DNA of 64,000 nucleotides from Sphingomonas sp. Root241 (GTDB taxonomy: Bacteria > Pseudomonadota > Alphaproteobacteria > Sphingomonadales > Sphingomonadaceae), in contig NZ_LMIV01000002.1 of assembly GCF_001428865.1 (NCBI RefSeq), positions 628,903-692,902 of the forward strand, given 5' to 3'. A program made the position numbers and the translations under genes. Of this stretch, positions 43,115-50,598 are shown piece after piece (the stretch's first letter is position 1; every line of letters begins with the position of its first letter). The notes beneath the pieces were generated by a model that was not told the origin of the DNA, ran no database searches, and saw only the letters and a list, made by a program, of their open reading frames with translations.

Positions 43115-43220
43115 GTCACCCCGGCCTTGTGCCGGGGTCCACCAAGCCTCGATCGAACAGCAAGCGGGGCTAGCGGCTCATCTGCCTCACGGTGGACCCC
43201 GGCACTTCGGCCGGGGTGAC
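43115..43220. repeat. Palindrome after thrC (copy B7, variant)
   Basis: GTCACCCCGGCCTTGTGCCGGGGTCCAC and its approximate inverse GTGGACCCCGGCACTTCGGCCGGGGTGAC enclose about 50 bases. It has the same general plan as family B with different arm sequences and lies between convergent genes. Confidence 0.8.
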
Positions 43221-43228
43221 GAGAGGGG

Positions 43229-43873
43229 TTAGCCCAGCACCTTCTGTAGAAACGCTCCACCCAGCTGCACGCCTTCCGGATCGATCCCGTGACCGAGACC
43301 GCGCGCGATATGGCCTTCAACGTCGAAGCCGTTCCGCTCCAGCTCGGCATAAGCATGGTGATAGGCGCCGACCGGCACGACCGTGTCGGCGTCGCCGTGG
43401 ATCAGCAGCACGGGCGGCTCGCTGCGCACCTCGTCGAGCGAGGATCCGGCGATCATTCCCGAATAGCCGAGAATGCCGGCAAGCGCGCGCTCGCGGCGAA
43501 TGCCGGCATGGAGTGCCATCATCGTGCCCTGGCTGAAGCCGACCAGCGCCATCCTGCTCTCATCCAGCCCGTGCCCGGCGAGCAGCCCGTCGAGCCAGGC
43601 GTCGAGCACCGGCGCGGCTTGGCGGGCGCCGGCGGCGAGCGCGGCGCGGCCGAGATCGTGCAGCGCCCACCATTGATAGCCGCCGGGTGCGCCGGGGCAG
43701 CGCTCGGGCGCGTTGGGGGCGACGAACAATGCGTCGGGGAGCAGCCGCTGCCACATCGGCGCGAGCGAGATCAGGTCGGCGCCATTCGAGCCGTAGCCGT
43801 GGAGCAGCACGACGAGCTGTTTCGGCGCGCCGCCGGACAACGGCGAAAGGCTGGGGCCGTCCAGTTGCTGCAT
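43229..43873 (-). CDS. Carboxylesterase / phospholipase family alpha/beta hydrolase
   Basis: 214 residues from 43873 (MQQLDGPSLSP). LVVLLHGYGSNG is the oxyanion-hole region, GFSQGT the nucleophile elbow, HGDADTVVP the acid and LGHGIDP the histidine. This is the bacterial homologue group of acyl-protein thioesterases and small esterases. Probably cytoplasmic. It is the last gene of the run yajC-secD-secF-Mth938 gene-esterase, with a 10-base spacer. Confidence 0.9.
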   Translation of the reverse strand: MQQLDGPSLSPLSGGAPKQLVVLLHGYGSNGADLISLAPMWQRLLPDALFVAPNAPERCPGAPGGYQWWALHDLGRAALAAGARQAAPVLDAWLDGLLAGHGLDESRMALVGFSQGTMMALHAGIRRERALAGILGYSGMIAGSSLDEVRSEPPVLLIHGDADTVVPVGAYHHAYAELERNGFDVEGHIARGLGHGIDPEGVQLGGAFLQKVLG

Positions 43874-43883
43874 TCGCGGTCCT

Positions 43884-44255
43884 TCAGCCGAGCGGGTAGA
43901 GCGCGCCGGCAACCCAGCGCAGCTCGGCGCGGAGCACGCCCCAGGCGCGGGCGGCGGCGCGGCTGTCCATCGCCTCCACGCCGATGCCGCGGGCACCGAG
44001 CGCCTTGATGAGTGCGGACGGCGGACGAACGAGCGTGGCGCCGGTGCCGAGCAGCAGGAATTCGGGCTGCGGATCGAGCGACAGGACCGGCGCGAGATCG
44101 GCCTCGCCGAGTTCGGCGATCGGCGGGGGCGACCAGCCGTCGGCGCGCTGCGGAGTGATCAGCAGCCCTTCGTAGATGCCCTCGTCGACCTTGAAGCCGC
44201 GCCCCGAAAAGCCGGAGATGACCGGCCCCTCGGCGCTGCGGCGTTCCATCTTCAT
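43884..44255 (-). CDS. Mth938-like domain protein
   Basis: 123 residues. The start at 44255 (MKMERRSAEGP) lies one base after the secF stop (TGA-G-ATG), so translation is coupled. VISGFSGRGFKVDEGIYEGLLITPQ, EFLLLGTGATL and GIGVEAMDSRAAARAWGVLRAELRWVAGALYP identify the DUF498/Mth938 family, related to mitochondrial NDUFAF3, which is an assembly factor of respiratory complex I. Bacterial function is not established. Its position directly behind secDF is conserved in alphaproteobacteria and suggests a membrane-biogenesis role. Confidence 0.9.
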   Translation of the reverse strand: MKMERRSAEGPVISGFSGRGFKVDEGIYEGLLITPQRADGWSPPPIAELGEADLAPVLSLDPQPEFLLLGTGATLVRPPSALIKALGARGIGVEAMDSRAAARAWGVLRAELRWVAGALYPLG

Positions 44256-44256
44256 C

Positions 44257-45225
44257 TCAGCGAAGGTCGCGCGGCGCGACCCGCTCGCCATCCGGGGCGC
44301 TGCTTTTGCGGTCCTCGCGGAAGCCCGGCTTGAGGCCCAGCGTGATCAGCAGCGACGACGACACGTAGATCGACGAATAGGTGCCGACGACGATGCCGAG
44401 CATCATCGCCGCAGTGAAGCCGCGCAGCACATGCCCACCGAAGATCAGCAACGCGGCGAGCGCGAGCATGATCGTGACCGAAGTCATCACCGTGCGCGGC
44501 AGCGTCTCGTTGACCGAGAGGTCGATCAGGTCGCGCATCTCCATTTTGCGGAACTTGCGCATATTCTCGCGGATACGATCGTCGATCACCATCTTGTCGT
44601 TGATCGAATAGCCGATGATCGTGAGCACCGCCGCGACGATGTTGAGATCGAAGACCATCTGGGTCAGCGCGAAGAAGCCCAAGGTCATCAGCACGTCGTG
44701 GATGATCGCCACCGCGGTCGACACACCGAACTGCCATTCGTAGCGGAACCACGAGAAGATCGCGATGCCGATGATCGCGAGCACCACCGCCAGCACGCCG
44801 TTCTGGACCAGCTCGCCCGATACCTTGCCCGACACGGTGGAATAGTTGCTGAAGGTCGCGCCAGGGAATTTGGCGGCGAGCGCGGTCTTCACCTTCTCGA
44901 CCATCTGATCGGTCGCCGCGGGATCAGTCGATTCGGGAACGGGCAGGCGGATCGTCACCGTATTGGCGCCGCCCAATTGCTGGAGCGAAGCTTCGCCGAG
45001 GCCCAGCCGGTTGACCGTCGAGCGGACTTCATCGAGCGGCGGAGCGGTGACGAACTTCTCCTCAATCGACACGCCGCCGACGAAGTCGACGCCCATGTTG
45101 AGGCCGCGGGTCGCGACCAGCGCGATTGCGGCGATGGTGAGCAAGGCCGTGATCGCGAAGGCGATGTGGCGAATGCGGACGAACCCGATATTGGTGTTAT
45201 CCGGTACGATCTTGAGGAGCCGCAT
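44257..45225 (-). CDS. secF: Protein translocase subunit SecF
   Basis: 322 residues with six membrane segments and one periplasmic domain. It works with SecD and YajC to pull exported proteins through SecYEG using the proton motive force. Family motifs: DFVGGVSIEEKF, NGVLAVVLAIIGIAIFSWFRYEWQFG, VVAAVLTIIGYSINDKMVIDDRIREN and TRTVMTSVTIMLALAALLIFGG-like TM block. It is 14 bases after secD. Confidence 0.96.
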   Translation of the reverse strand: MRLLKIVPDNTNIGFVRIRHIAFAITALLTIAAIALVATRGLNMGVDFVGGVSIEEKFVTAPPLDEVRSTVNRLGLGEASLQQLGGANTVTIRLPVPESTDPAATDQMVEKVKTALAAKFPGATFSNYSTVSGKVSGELVQNGVLAVVLAIIGIAIFSWFRYEWQFGVSTAVAIIHDVLMTLGFFALTQMVFDLNIVAAVLTIIGYSINDKMVIDDRIRENMRKFRKMEMRDLIDLSVNETLPRTVMTSVTIMLALAALLIFGGHVLRGFTAAMMLGIVVGTYSSIYVSSSLLITLGLKPGFREDRKSSAPDGERVAPRDLR

Positions 45226-45239
45226 GGTTCGGGCGTCCC

Positions 45240-46835
45240 TTAAATGTGGATTTCGGTTGGCCGGTTACGGCGCAACCAGATCGTGACGAGCATGCGGGTG
45301 AACACCACTGCAGTGAACACCGAGGTGGCGATACCGATCAGCAGCACCACCGCGAAGCCGCGCACCGGGCCCGAGCCGAGGATCAGCATGATGAAGCCCG
45401 CGATCGCGTGCGTCACGTTTGCCTCGAAGATCGTCCGGCTGGCTTCCTTGTAGCCGAGCTCGACCGACTGGATGATGCTGCGGCCGCGGCGATGTTCCTC
45501 GCGGATGCGTTCGTTGATTAGCACGTTGGCGTCGACCGCGGTGCCGATGGTGAGCACGAAGCCGGCGATGCCGGGCAGCGTCAGCGTGGCGTTGAGCATG
45601 CCCATCACCGCAAGGATGACCAGCACGTTGATGACCACGGCCATCGTCGCATAGATGCCGAAGCGGCCATAGGTCAGGATCATGAAGGCGATGACCGCGA
45701 CCACCGCGATGACCGACGCCGTGATGCCCGCCTTGATCGAATCGGCGCCGAGCTCGGGGCTGACGGTCGATTCCTGGACGACGGTGAGCGGCACTTTGAG
45801 CTTGCCCGACCGCAATGCGATCGCGAGCTGGTTGGCGCTCTCGACGGTGAAGCCGCCGTTGATCACGGCACTGCCGCCGAGGATCGGTTCGTTGATGCGC
45901 GGGGCCGAGATCACCGTTCCGTCGACGATGATCGCGAAGGGTTTGCCCGAATTCTCCTGCGTCACCTTGGCGAAGCGCCGCGAGCCGGCGCCGTCGAGCT
46001 GGAGCGTCACGCCTGGCGCACCGGTGGTCGGGTCATAGCTTTGCGATGCGTTCACCAGCATGTCGCCGGTGATCATCACCTGCCGCTGGACCGCGATCGC
46101 CCCGCCGCCTTCGGCATAGGGCATCAGCACCGATCCCGCCGGCGCGATGCCCTTGGCGATGTCCGCCGGATTGGCAGTGGTGTCGACGAGGCGGAATTCG
46201 AGCTTGGCGGTCTTGCCGAGCAGATTCTTGAGCGCGGTCGGATCGTTGAGGCCGGGGACCTGGACGACGATGCGGTTGCCGCCTTCGCGGACCACGGTTG
46301 GCTCGACGGTGCCGAGCGCGTTGATGCGCCGCTCGACCACTTCGCGCGCGTCGTTCATCGCCTCTTCGACGGCCTGGTTCAGTCCTGCATTGGTGGGCGT
46401 GAGCACGAAGCGGGTCGAATCGACGACTGCGATGTCCCATTCGCGCTGGCCGGTGGTGCCGACGCCGCTGCCGGTGATCGCCAGCAGCCGCTCGCGCGCC
46501 GCGTCGACCTTGGCCGGGTCGCGGACCATGAAGCTCAATTTGCCGCCCTGGACCGAGATGTCGCCGATCTCGACGCGCGGATCGCGCCGCATCTCGCTGC
46601 GCACCTGCTCCTGCTTCTGCTCGAGCCGCGCCTGTGCGACGTCGTCGGTCTTGCCCTCGAGCAGCAGATAGGAGCCGCCGGCGAGGTCGAGGCCGAGATT
46701 GATCGCGGGCTTCGGGATCCAGGAAGGCCAGGTCTCGCGGACGCTCTTGGGGATGAAGCTCGGGATCGAGATCGCCACCAGCAGCGCAAGGCCGAGGGTG
46801 ATCGTCAGAACCTTCCAGCGGGGAAAGTCGAGCAT
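45240..46835 (-). CDS. secD: Protein translocase subunit SecD
   Basis: 531 residues. TM1 near 10-25, a large periplasmic P1 domain, then five membrane segments at the C-terminus. DLAGGSYLLLEGK is the conserved D1 motif; ADANVLINERIREE and LTIGTAVDANVLI are the D4-type motifs needed for proton-coupled pulling. The start ATG overlaps the yajC stop by one base (TGATG), so the genes are coupled. Confidence 0.97.
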   Translation of the reverse strand: MLDFPRWKVLTITLGLALLVAISIPSFIPKSVRETWPSWIPKPAINLGLDLAGGSYLLLEGKTDDVAQARLEQKQEQVRSEMRRDPRVEIGDISVQGGKLSFMVRDPAKVDAARERLLAITGSGVGTTGQREWDIAVVDSTRFVLTPTNAGLNQAVEEAMNDAREVVERRINALGTVEPTVVREGGNRIVVQVPGLNDPTALKNLLGKTAKLEFRLVDTTANPADIAKGIAPAGSVLMPYAEGGGAIAVQRQVMITGDMLVNASQSYDPTTGAPGVTLQLDGAGSRRFAKVTQENSGKPFAIIVDGTVISAPRINEPILGGSAVINGGFTVESANQLAIALRSGKLKVPLTVVQESTVSPELGADSIKAGITASVIAVVAVIAFMILTYGRFGIYATMAVVINVLVILAVMGMLNATLTLPGIAGFVLTIGTAVDANVLINERIREEHRRGRSIIQSVELGYKEASRTIFEANVTHAIAGFIMLILGSGPVRGFAVVLLIGIATSVFTAVVFTRMLVTIWLRRNRPTEIHI

Positions 46836-47176
46836 CAGTCGTTCGCGGGCTTGCCGCCGCCGAGCGGGCGGACTTCAGCGAGAGTCGCCTTGATCGCGCG
46901 GACCTTGACGTTGGTGCCGAGCTCGAGCTCGACTTCGGTCTCATCGACCTTGGTGACCTTGCCGATCAGGCCGCCGGCAGTGACGACGGTGTCGCCCTTC
47001 TTCACGCCGCCGACTGCGTCCTGCAGCGCCTTCATGCGCTTTTGCTGGGGACGGATCATCAAGAAGTAGAAGACCACGAAGATGAGGACGAGCGGCAGCA
47101 GCGAAACGATCGCGCCTGCGGTACTTCCGCTTTGTGCGGCGCCTGCGGCCTGTGCATATGCTGGGGTGGCGAACAT
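46835..47176 (-). CDS. yajC: Preprotein translocase accessory subunit YajC
   Basis: 113 residues from 47176 (MFATPAYAQAAG). One membrane segment (IVSLLPLVLIFVVFYFLMI) followed by RPQQKRMKAL and a small cytoplasmic domain (GDTVVTAGGLIGKVTKVDETEVELELG) as expected. It heads the yajC-secD-secF-Mth938 gene-esterase run. The promoter should lie in the 140 bases before it, which also precede the divergent tRNA gene. Confidence 0.95.
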   Translation of the reverse strand: MFATPAYAQAAGAAQSGSTAGAIVSLLPLVLIFVVFYFLMIRPQQKRMKALQDAVGGVKKGDTVVTAGGLIGKVTKVDETEVELELGTNVKVRAIKATLAEVRPLGGGKPAND

Positions 47177-47318
47177 GGGTTTCCGGTTGCCTGGATTTGC
47201 GGGGCGCGGAACGGCCCCGTTCAAGCGGCGCGCGCTATCATGCGTTACAGGGACACGCAACTATTGTCGGTGTCGCTTGCATCCTGCGGCGGACCGGAAT
47301 AGAGGGCGCACCCTTGGT

Positions 47319-47395
47319 CGGGGCGTAGCGCAGCCTGGTAGCGCATCACACTGGGGGTGTGGGGGTCGCAGGTTCGAATCCTGTCGCCCCGACCA
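47319..47395 (+). tRNA. tRNA-Pro (anticodon GGG)
   Basis: 77 bases. Acceptor CGGGGCG pairs with CGCCCCG, D-arm GCGC...GCGC, anticodon stem TCACA/TGTGG with loop CTGGGGG (anticodon GGG), T-arm GCAGG-TTCGAAT-CCTGT, and encoded ACCA. It decodes CCC and CCU. No integrase or duplicated 3' end is seen next to it, so it is not visibly an integration site here. Confidence 0.95.
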
Positions 47396-47463
47396 GTTCA
47401 AATCAGGAGCCTAGCAGGCGGCATTTCGGTCGCCGCCCGCGAATCGCTCTCCGGTTTCAGCAA

Positions 47464-48642
47464 TTATCCTACCTGAATGACCTCCCCCACCCGGACGGCA
47501 TCGAGGTCGAGCCATGCCGCCATCCGGTCGAGCTCTATCCCGAGGCGCTCCAGGGTTTCGGCGGGCGCGTCGGGTTCGAGAGTGATGCGGTGCGCGAGGA
47601 GGATGCGGGCCTGGCGGTCTGCCTTGAGGTCGACGCGCGCGACCAGCGCCTCGTCCAGCAGGAAGGGAAGCACATAATAGCCGTGGATCCGCTTGTCCTG
47701 TGGCACGTAGATCTCGATGCGGTAGCGGAATCCGAACAGGCGTTCGGTGCGGCCGCGCTCCCAGACCAGGGGATCGAACGGGGCGAGCAAAGCGGCGCCG
47801 CGCACGCGGCGGGGCAAATGGGCGTCGCGGTGCATCCAGGCTTTCTGGCTCCAGCCTTCGACCCGGACGGGGACCAGAATGCCGGCCTCCGCCTGGACGG
47901 CGATCGCATGATCCGCCTCTTCGGGCTTCAGCCGGTAATAGTCGCGAAGGTCCGCCGCGGTCGCAACGCCGAGCGCCCGCGCGCTGCGTTCGATCAATGC
48001 GCACTGCGCGCTTGCGGCATCGGGGGTGGGCAGATCGAGAATGGCATTCGGCAGCACGCGCTCGGGCAGGTCATAGACTCGGGCGAAGCTGCCGCGGCGC
48101 GTGGCGGTGGTGATCCTGCCCGACCAGAACAGCCATTCGAGCGCGTGCTTGGTGTGGCTCCATTCCCACCAACCGCTCTTGCTCGACCCGTTCTCGAAAT
48201 CGGCGGCGGTCAGCGGGCCCTCGGCGGTGATCCGCTCGAGTATCGCCGCTGCTTCGGGCCGGCGCTCCGCCGCAAAGCGCTTCAGGGCCTGATAGCCGAT
48301 CTCGCCGCGCTCGGCGCGGGCCATGCGCCAGCGCAGGAGGGGGTGTAGATCGAGCGGCAGCAATGAGGCTTCGTGCGCCCAATATTCGAAGAGGCGCCGC
48401 TGGCGCAGAGGGCCCCACGCGTCCCGTTCCAGCAGCGTACGGTCATAGCTTCCCAGCCGCGAGAAAGCGGGGAGATAATGCGCCCGAATCAATACGTTGA
48501 CGCTGTCTATCTGGAAGAGCCCGAGACGGTCGGCGGTCTTGCGCAGGGAACCAACGGTCGGGCGTTCGGGGCGACGCATGCCGAACCCCTGCGCCGCGAG
48601 CGCGATTCGCCGCGCATCCTTCAGAGAGAGTGTGTTCGACAC
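47464..48642 (-). CDS. YcaQ/AlkX-type DNA glycosylase (winged-helix family)
   Basis: 392 residues of the HTH_42 family, which includes AlkZ and E. coli YcaQ (AlkX), glycosylases that unhook interstrand DNA crosslinks and remove alkylated bases. Residues 44-46 read Q-I-D (LGLFQIDSVNVL), the Q-x-D catalytic signature reported for YcaQ-type members rather than the Q-x-Q of AlkZ. SRLGSYDRTLLERDAWG, EYWAHEASLLPL, SKSGWWEWSHTKHALEWLFWSGRI and LLAPFDPLVWERGRTERLFGFRYRIEIYVPQDKR are typical. No metal or cofactor is needed by the family. Convergent with the tRNA-Pro gene. Confidence 0.9.
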   Translation of the reverse strand: MSNTLSLKDARRIALAAQGFGMRRPERPTVGSLRKTADRLGLFQIDSVNVLIRAHYLPAFSRLGSYDRTLLERDAWGPLRQRRLFEYWAHEASLLPLDLHPLLRWRMARAERGEIGYQALKRFAAERRPEAAAILERITAEGPLTAADFENGSSKSGWWEWSHTKHALEWLFWSGRITTATRRGSFARVYDLPERVLPNAILDLPTPDAASAQCALIERSARALGVATAADLRDYYRLKPEEADHAIAVQAEAGILVPVRVEGWSQKAWMHRDAHLPRRVRGAALLAPFDPLVWERGRTERLFGFRYRIEIYVPQDKRIHGYYVLPFLLDEALVARVDLKADRQARILLAHRITLEPDAPAETLERLGIELDRMAAWLDLDAVRVGEVIQVG

Positions 48643-48731
48643 AAGCCGCTGCGTGGACGCGGGGAGCTAGGGTCGTCAACCATCGTCGGTCGAGGGGCGA
48701 TCTGATCGCGCTACCGACAGCCAGATAGAAC

Positions 48732-48917
48732 CTAGTCGGCGGGATTGCCGCTCGGTTCGGCTTTGCCGGCATCTTCGGCAGGATCGAAATCCTTCGCCCA
48801 GCGCGCCGAGTCATTCTCGCTGTCGAGCGTATCCTTTGGGCGCTTGGCGTCGCCGGACTTCTGATGTTCGGTCGAGAGGTTGTGCGGGCTGGTGCCGCCG
48901 GCGGAGGTGTCGCGCAT
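48732..48917 (-). CDS. Small acidic hypothetical protein
   Basis: 61 residues, MRDTSAGGTSPHNLSTEHQKSGDAKRPKDTLDSENDSARWAKDFDPAEDAGKAEPSGN, hydrophilic and disordered in composition. AGGAGA lies 8 bases before the ATG. A promoter-like GAAAC-N17-CGTT (one change from the EcfG consensus) lies just upstream, so it may be stress-induced like other small genes in this window. Function unknown. Confidence 0.65.
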   Translation of the reverse strand: MRDTSAGGTSPHNLSTEHQKSGDAKRPKDTLDSENDSARWAKDFDPAEDAGKAEPSGNPAD

Positions 48918-48943
48918 GATTCGTCTCCTGCTGTCGAGCGGAA

Positions 48944-48969
48944 AACGGCCGGAGCGCCGTGCCGGTTTC
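48944..48969 (-). promoter_or_regulatory. EcfG-type stress promoter candidate (one mismatch)
   Basis: On the minus strand GAAAC (48969-48965), 17 bases, then CGTT (48947-48944). Consensus GGAAC has one change. The -10 lies 27 bases before the start at 48917. Confidence 0.4.
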
Positions 48970-49603
48970 AGAGATGCGGCTTCCAGCGCTGCAGCAGCAG
49001 GCGCCAGAGGAAGATCGTCGCCAGCGCGGGCTGGCCGAGCCACGGCACGAACAGGCTGACGATCAGGCTGGTGGCGGCGCCGAGCAGGACCGAATAGCCG
49101 CGTTGCCGCAGCATGAGGCACTGTTCTGGGGGAACATGCTCGCCGACCACGGGGGGTGAGGTAATGATGCGCTGGAGCCGGATATTGGCGAGCGCCGCCA
49201 GCATCATCCAGCCGCAGTAAAACGCCACCGGCACGCGATGGCCATAATATTCGGACGACAACGCCGTGAAGAACGGCATCGCTGCGATCGTGCAGAGCAT
49301 CACGAGATTGGGGAAGACGATCCGCGGATCCCAGTGGCGGGCGCAATCAAAGGCGCGGTGATGCCCCGCCCAGAACGAACCGATCACGAAGAACGAGATC
49401 AGAAAGCTGACGAAATGCGGGCTGAGCTGCGCCAACGCGATGAGGAAATCATGATCGCTGCGGCTCCCGTGCACTTCGGGCACGCGGACCTCGATGATCA
49501 GCAGCGTGATCGCGATGGCGAACACTGCGTCGGAGAAGAAGATCAACCGTTCGAGCGCATGGCCGGGGCCCTGCAGCTCCGGCTCCTTGCTGGTCCTGCG
49601 CAT
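48968..49603 (-). CDS. TMEM175-family potassium channel-like protein (DUF1211)
   Basis: 211 residues. LERLIFFSDAVFAIAITLLIIEVRVPEV at the N-terminus is the TMEM175 signature, where the FSDAVFAIA helix lines the pore of lysosomal and bacterial channels. Five or six membrane segments follow (HFVSFLISFFVIGSFWAGHHRAFDCA, FPNLVMLCTIAAMPFFTAL and others). One six-helix repeat is present, as usual in bacteria, where the channel is a tetramer. It conducts potassium with modest selectivity; physiological role is unknown. Confidence 0.9.
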   Translation of the reverse strand: MRRTSKEPELQGPGHALERLIFFSDAVFAIAITLLIIEVRVPEVHGSRSDHDFLIALAQLSPHFVSFLISFFVIGSFWAGHHRAFDCARHWDPRIVFPNLVMLCTIAAMPFFTALSSEYYGHRVPVAFYCGWMMLAALANIRLQRIITSPPVVGEHVPPEQCLMLRQRGYSVLLGAATSLIVSLFVPWLGQPALATIFLWRLLLQRWKPHL

Positions 49604-49645
49604 ATTTCCCCCTTCGAACCTGTCCCTGCCGCCCCCGGCCGCCGA

Positions 49646-50236
49646 TTATTCGCTCGCCTTGGGGGGCGTGGGCTTCCTGGGTGCCGGACGGCGCGCCGCG
49701 CGCGGCTTGGCGGCACTGCTCTCCGGGGCCTTGCGGCGCGCGGGCGGCTTGGGCGTCGCCGCCGGCGCAGGAGCGGGCGCGGCTGTCTTGCCGGCACGCG
49801 GAGCCGGGGTCGCGTTCGGCGCGGCGGGCTTGCGCGCGCGGCGAGTGACCGGCTTGGCCGCGCTCTCGGCAGTGGTCGGCTTGGCGGCGGCAGCTGCGGT
49901 CTTGGGCTTCGCCGCGGCTGCCTTGCGCGTGCGTTTTGCAGCGGGCTTGGCGACCGCAGTCGCGACATCGGACGCGGCTTGCGCCACTTCGGCAGCCGCG
50001 TCCTTCGCAGTGTCGGCGGCTTTCGAAGCGCCCTTCTGCACTGCGGGCTCGTTCTTGAGCTTGGCAGCGATCGCCACCAACCCGGCGGCTAGGATATCGG
50101 CGACGATCGGATGCCTGGCGAGCTCGGAGAGCTTGCCGCGCACCGCTTTGGGGAGCTTCACTCCCGCGATGCTCTTGGGGAGGAACGAACCCTTGCCGGC
50201 CGCGCCCTTGTCGTCCTTTTTCTTCTTGTCCGCCAT
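49646..50236 (-). CDS. Alanine/lysine/proline-rich histone H1-like protein
   Basis: 196 residues. The first 75 residues are folded-like (GVKLPKAVRGKLSELARHPIVADILAAGLVAIAAKLK); the rest is low-complexity A/K/P/R repeats (KPAAKRTRKAAAAKPKTAAAAAKP, RRAPAPRKPTPPK) resembling bacterial H1-like DNA-binding tails. Nonspecific nucleic-acid binding is likely but unproven. The ATG at 50236 follows GGAGGA at 5-8 bases; a GTG at 50239 is an alternative. Confidence 0.65.
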   Translation of the reverse strand: MADKKKKDDKGAAGKGSFLPKSIAGVKLPKAVRGKLSELARHPIVADILAAGLVAIAAKLKNEPAVQKGASKAADTAKDAAAEVAQAASDVATAVAKPAAKRTRKAAAAKPKTAAAAAKPTTAESAAKPVTRRARKPAAPNATPAPRAGKTAAPAPAPAATPKPPARRKAPESSAAKPRAARRPAPRKPTPPKASE

Positions 50237-50324
50237 CACTGTCCTCCGCGTTTCGTGACGACAGTGTCACGGATCACCGCCGGGTGAGTCAACGCAGGAA
50301 CGCGATCGCGTGTCCGCGGCCGAG

Positions 50325-50528
50325 TCAGTGGGTGGTGGCGCCAGGCTCCTCGCGCTCGAAAACGATGTCGAAACCCTCGCATTCGTCGGGCTCGTTCGTG
50401 CCGCTGGCATCGCCGCCGGCGCGCTCGGTCGGAGTCTTGCTGCGCTGATCGGCCGCGCGCTCGCCGGTTGCGGCGTCGGCATCTCGGCCGATGATCGAGA
50501 TCTCGGGATTGCGGTCGCGGTCAGCCAT
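50325..50528 (-). CDS. Small acidic hypothetical protein with a stress promoter
   Basis: 67 residues from 50528 (MADRDRNPEISIIGRDADAATGERAADQRSKTPTERAGGDASGTNEPDECEGFDIVFEREEPGATTH), hydrophilic. GGAGA lies 6 bases before the ATG. A perfect EcfG promoter (50560-50584) directly upstream marks it as a likely member of the general stress regulon. No family is recognised. Confidence 0.7.
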   Translation of the reverse strand: MADRDRNPEISIIGRDADAATGERAADQRSKTPTERAGGDASGTNEPDECEGFDIVFEREEPGATTH

Positions 50529-50559
50529 CTTGTTTCTCCAGCCCCAACCCGTCCGGGTC

Positions 50560-50584
50560 AACGGCGCGCGAACCGAGTCGTTCC
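50560..50584 (-). promoter_or_regulatory. EcfG general stress promoter, exact consensus
   Basis: On the minus strand GGAAC (50584-50580), 16 bases, CGTT (50563-50560), an exact match to the sphingomonad/Caulobacter EcfG consensus GGAAC-N16-CGTT. The -10 is 31 bases before the start codon at 50528. Confidence 0.75.
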
Positions 50585-50598
50585 GCCTGCGCCACGGA

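Noticed and set aside
47319..47410. tRNA-Pro as an integration site
   Set aside because: No direct copy of the tRNA 3' end and no integrase are found within the window.
50560..50584. Sigma-70 promoter reading of the same segment
   Set aside because: No TTGACA/TATAAT-like pair is present, while the EcfG consensus is exact.
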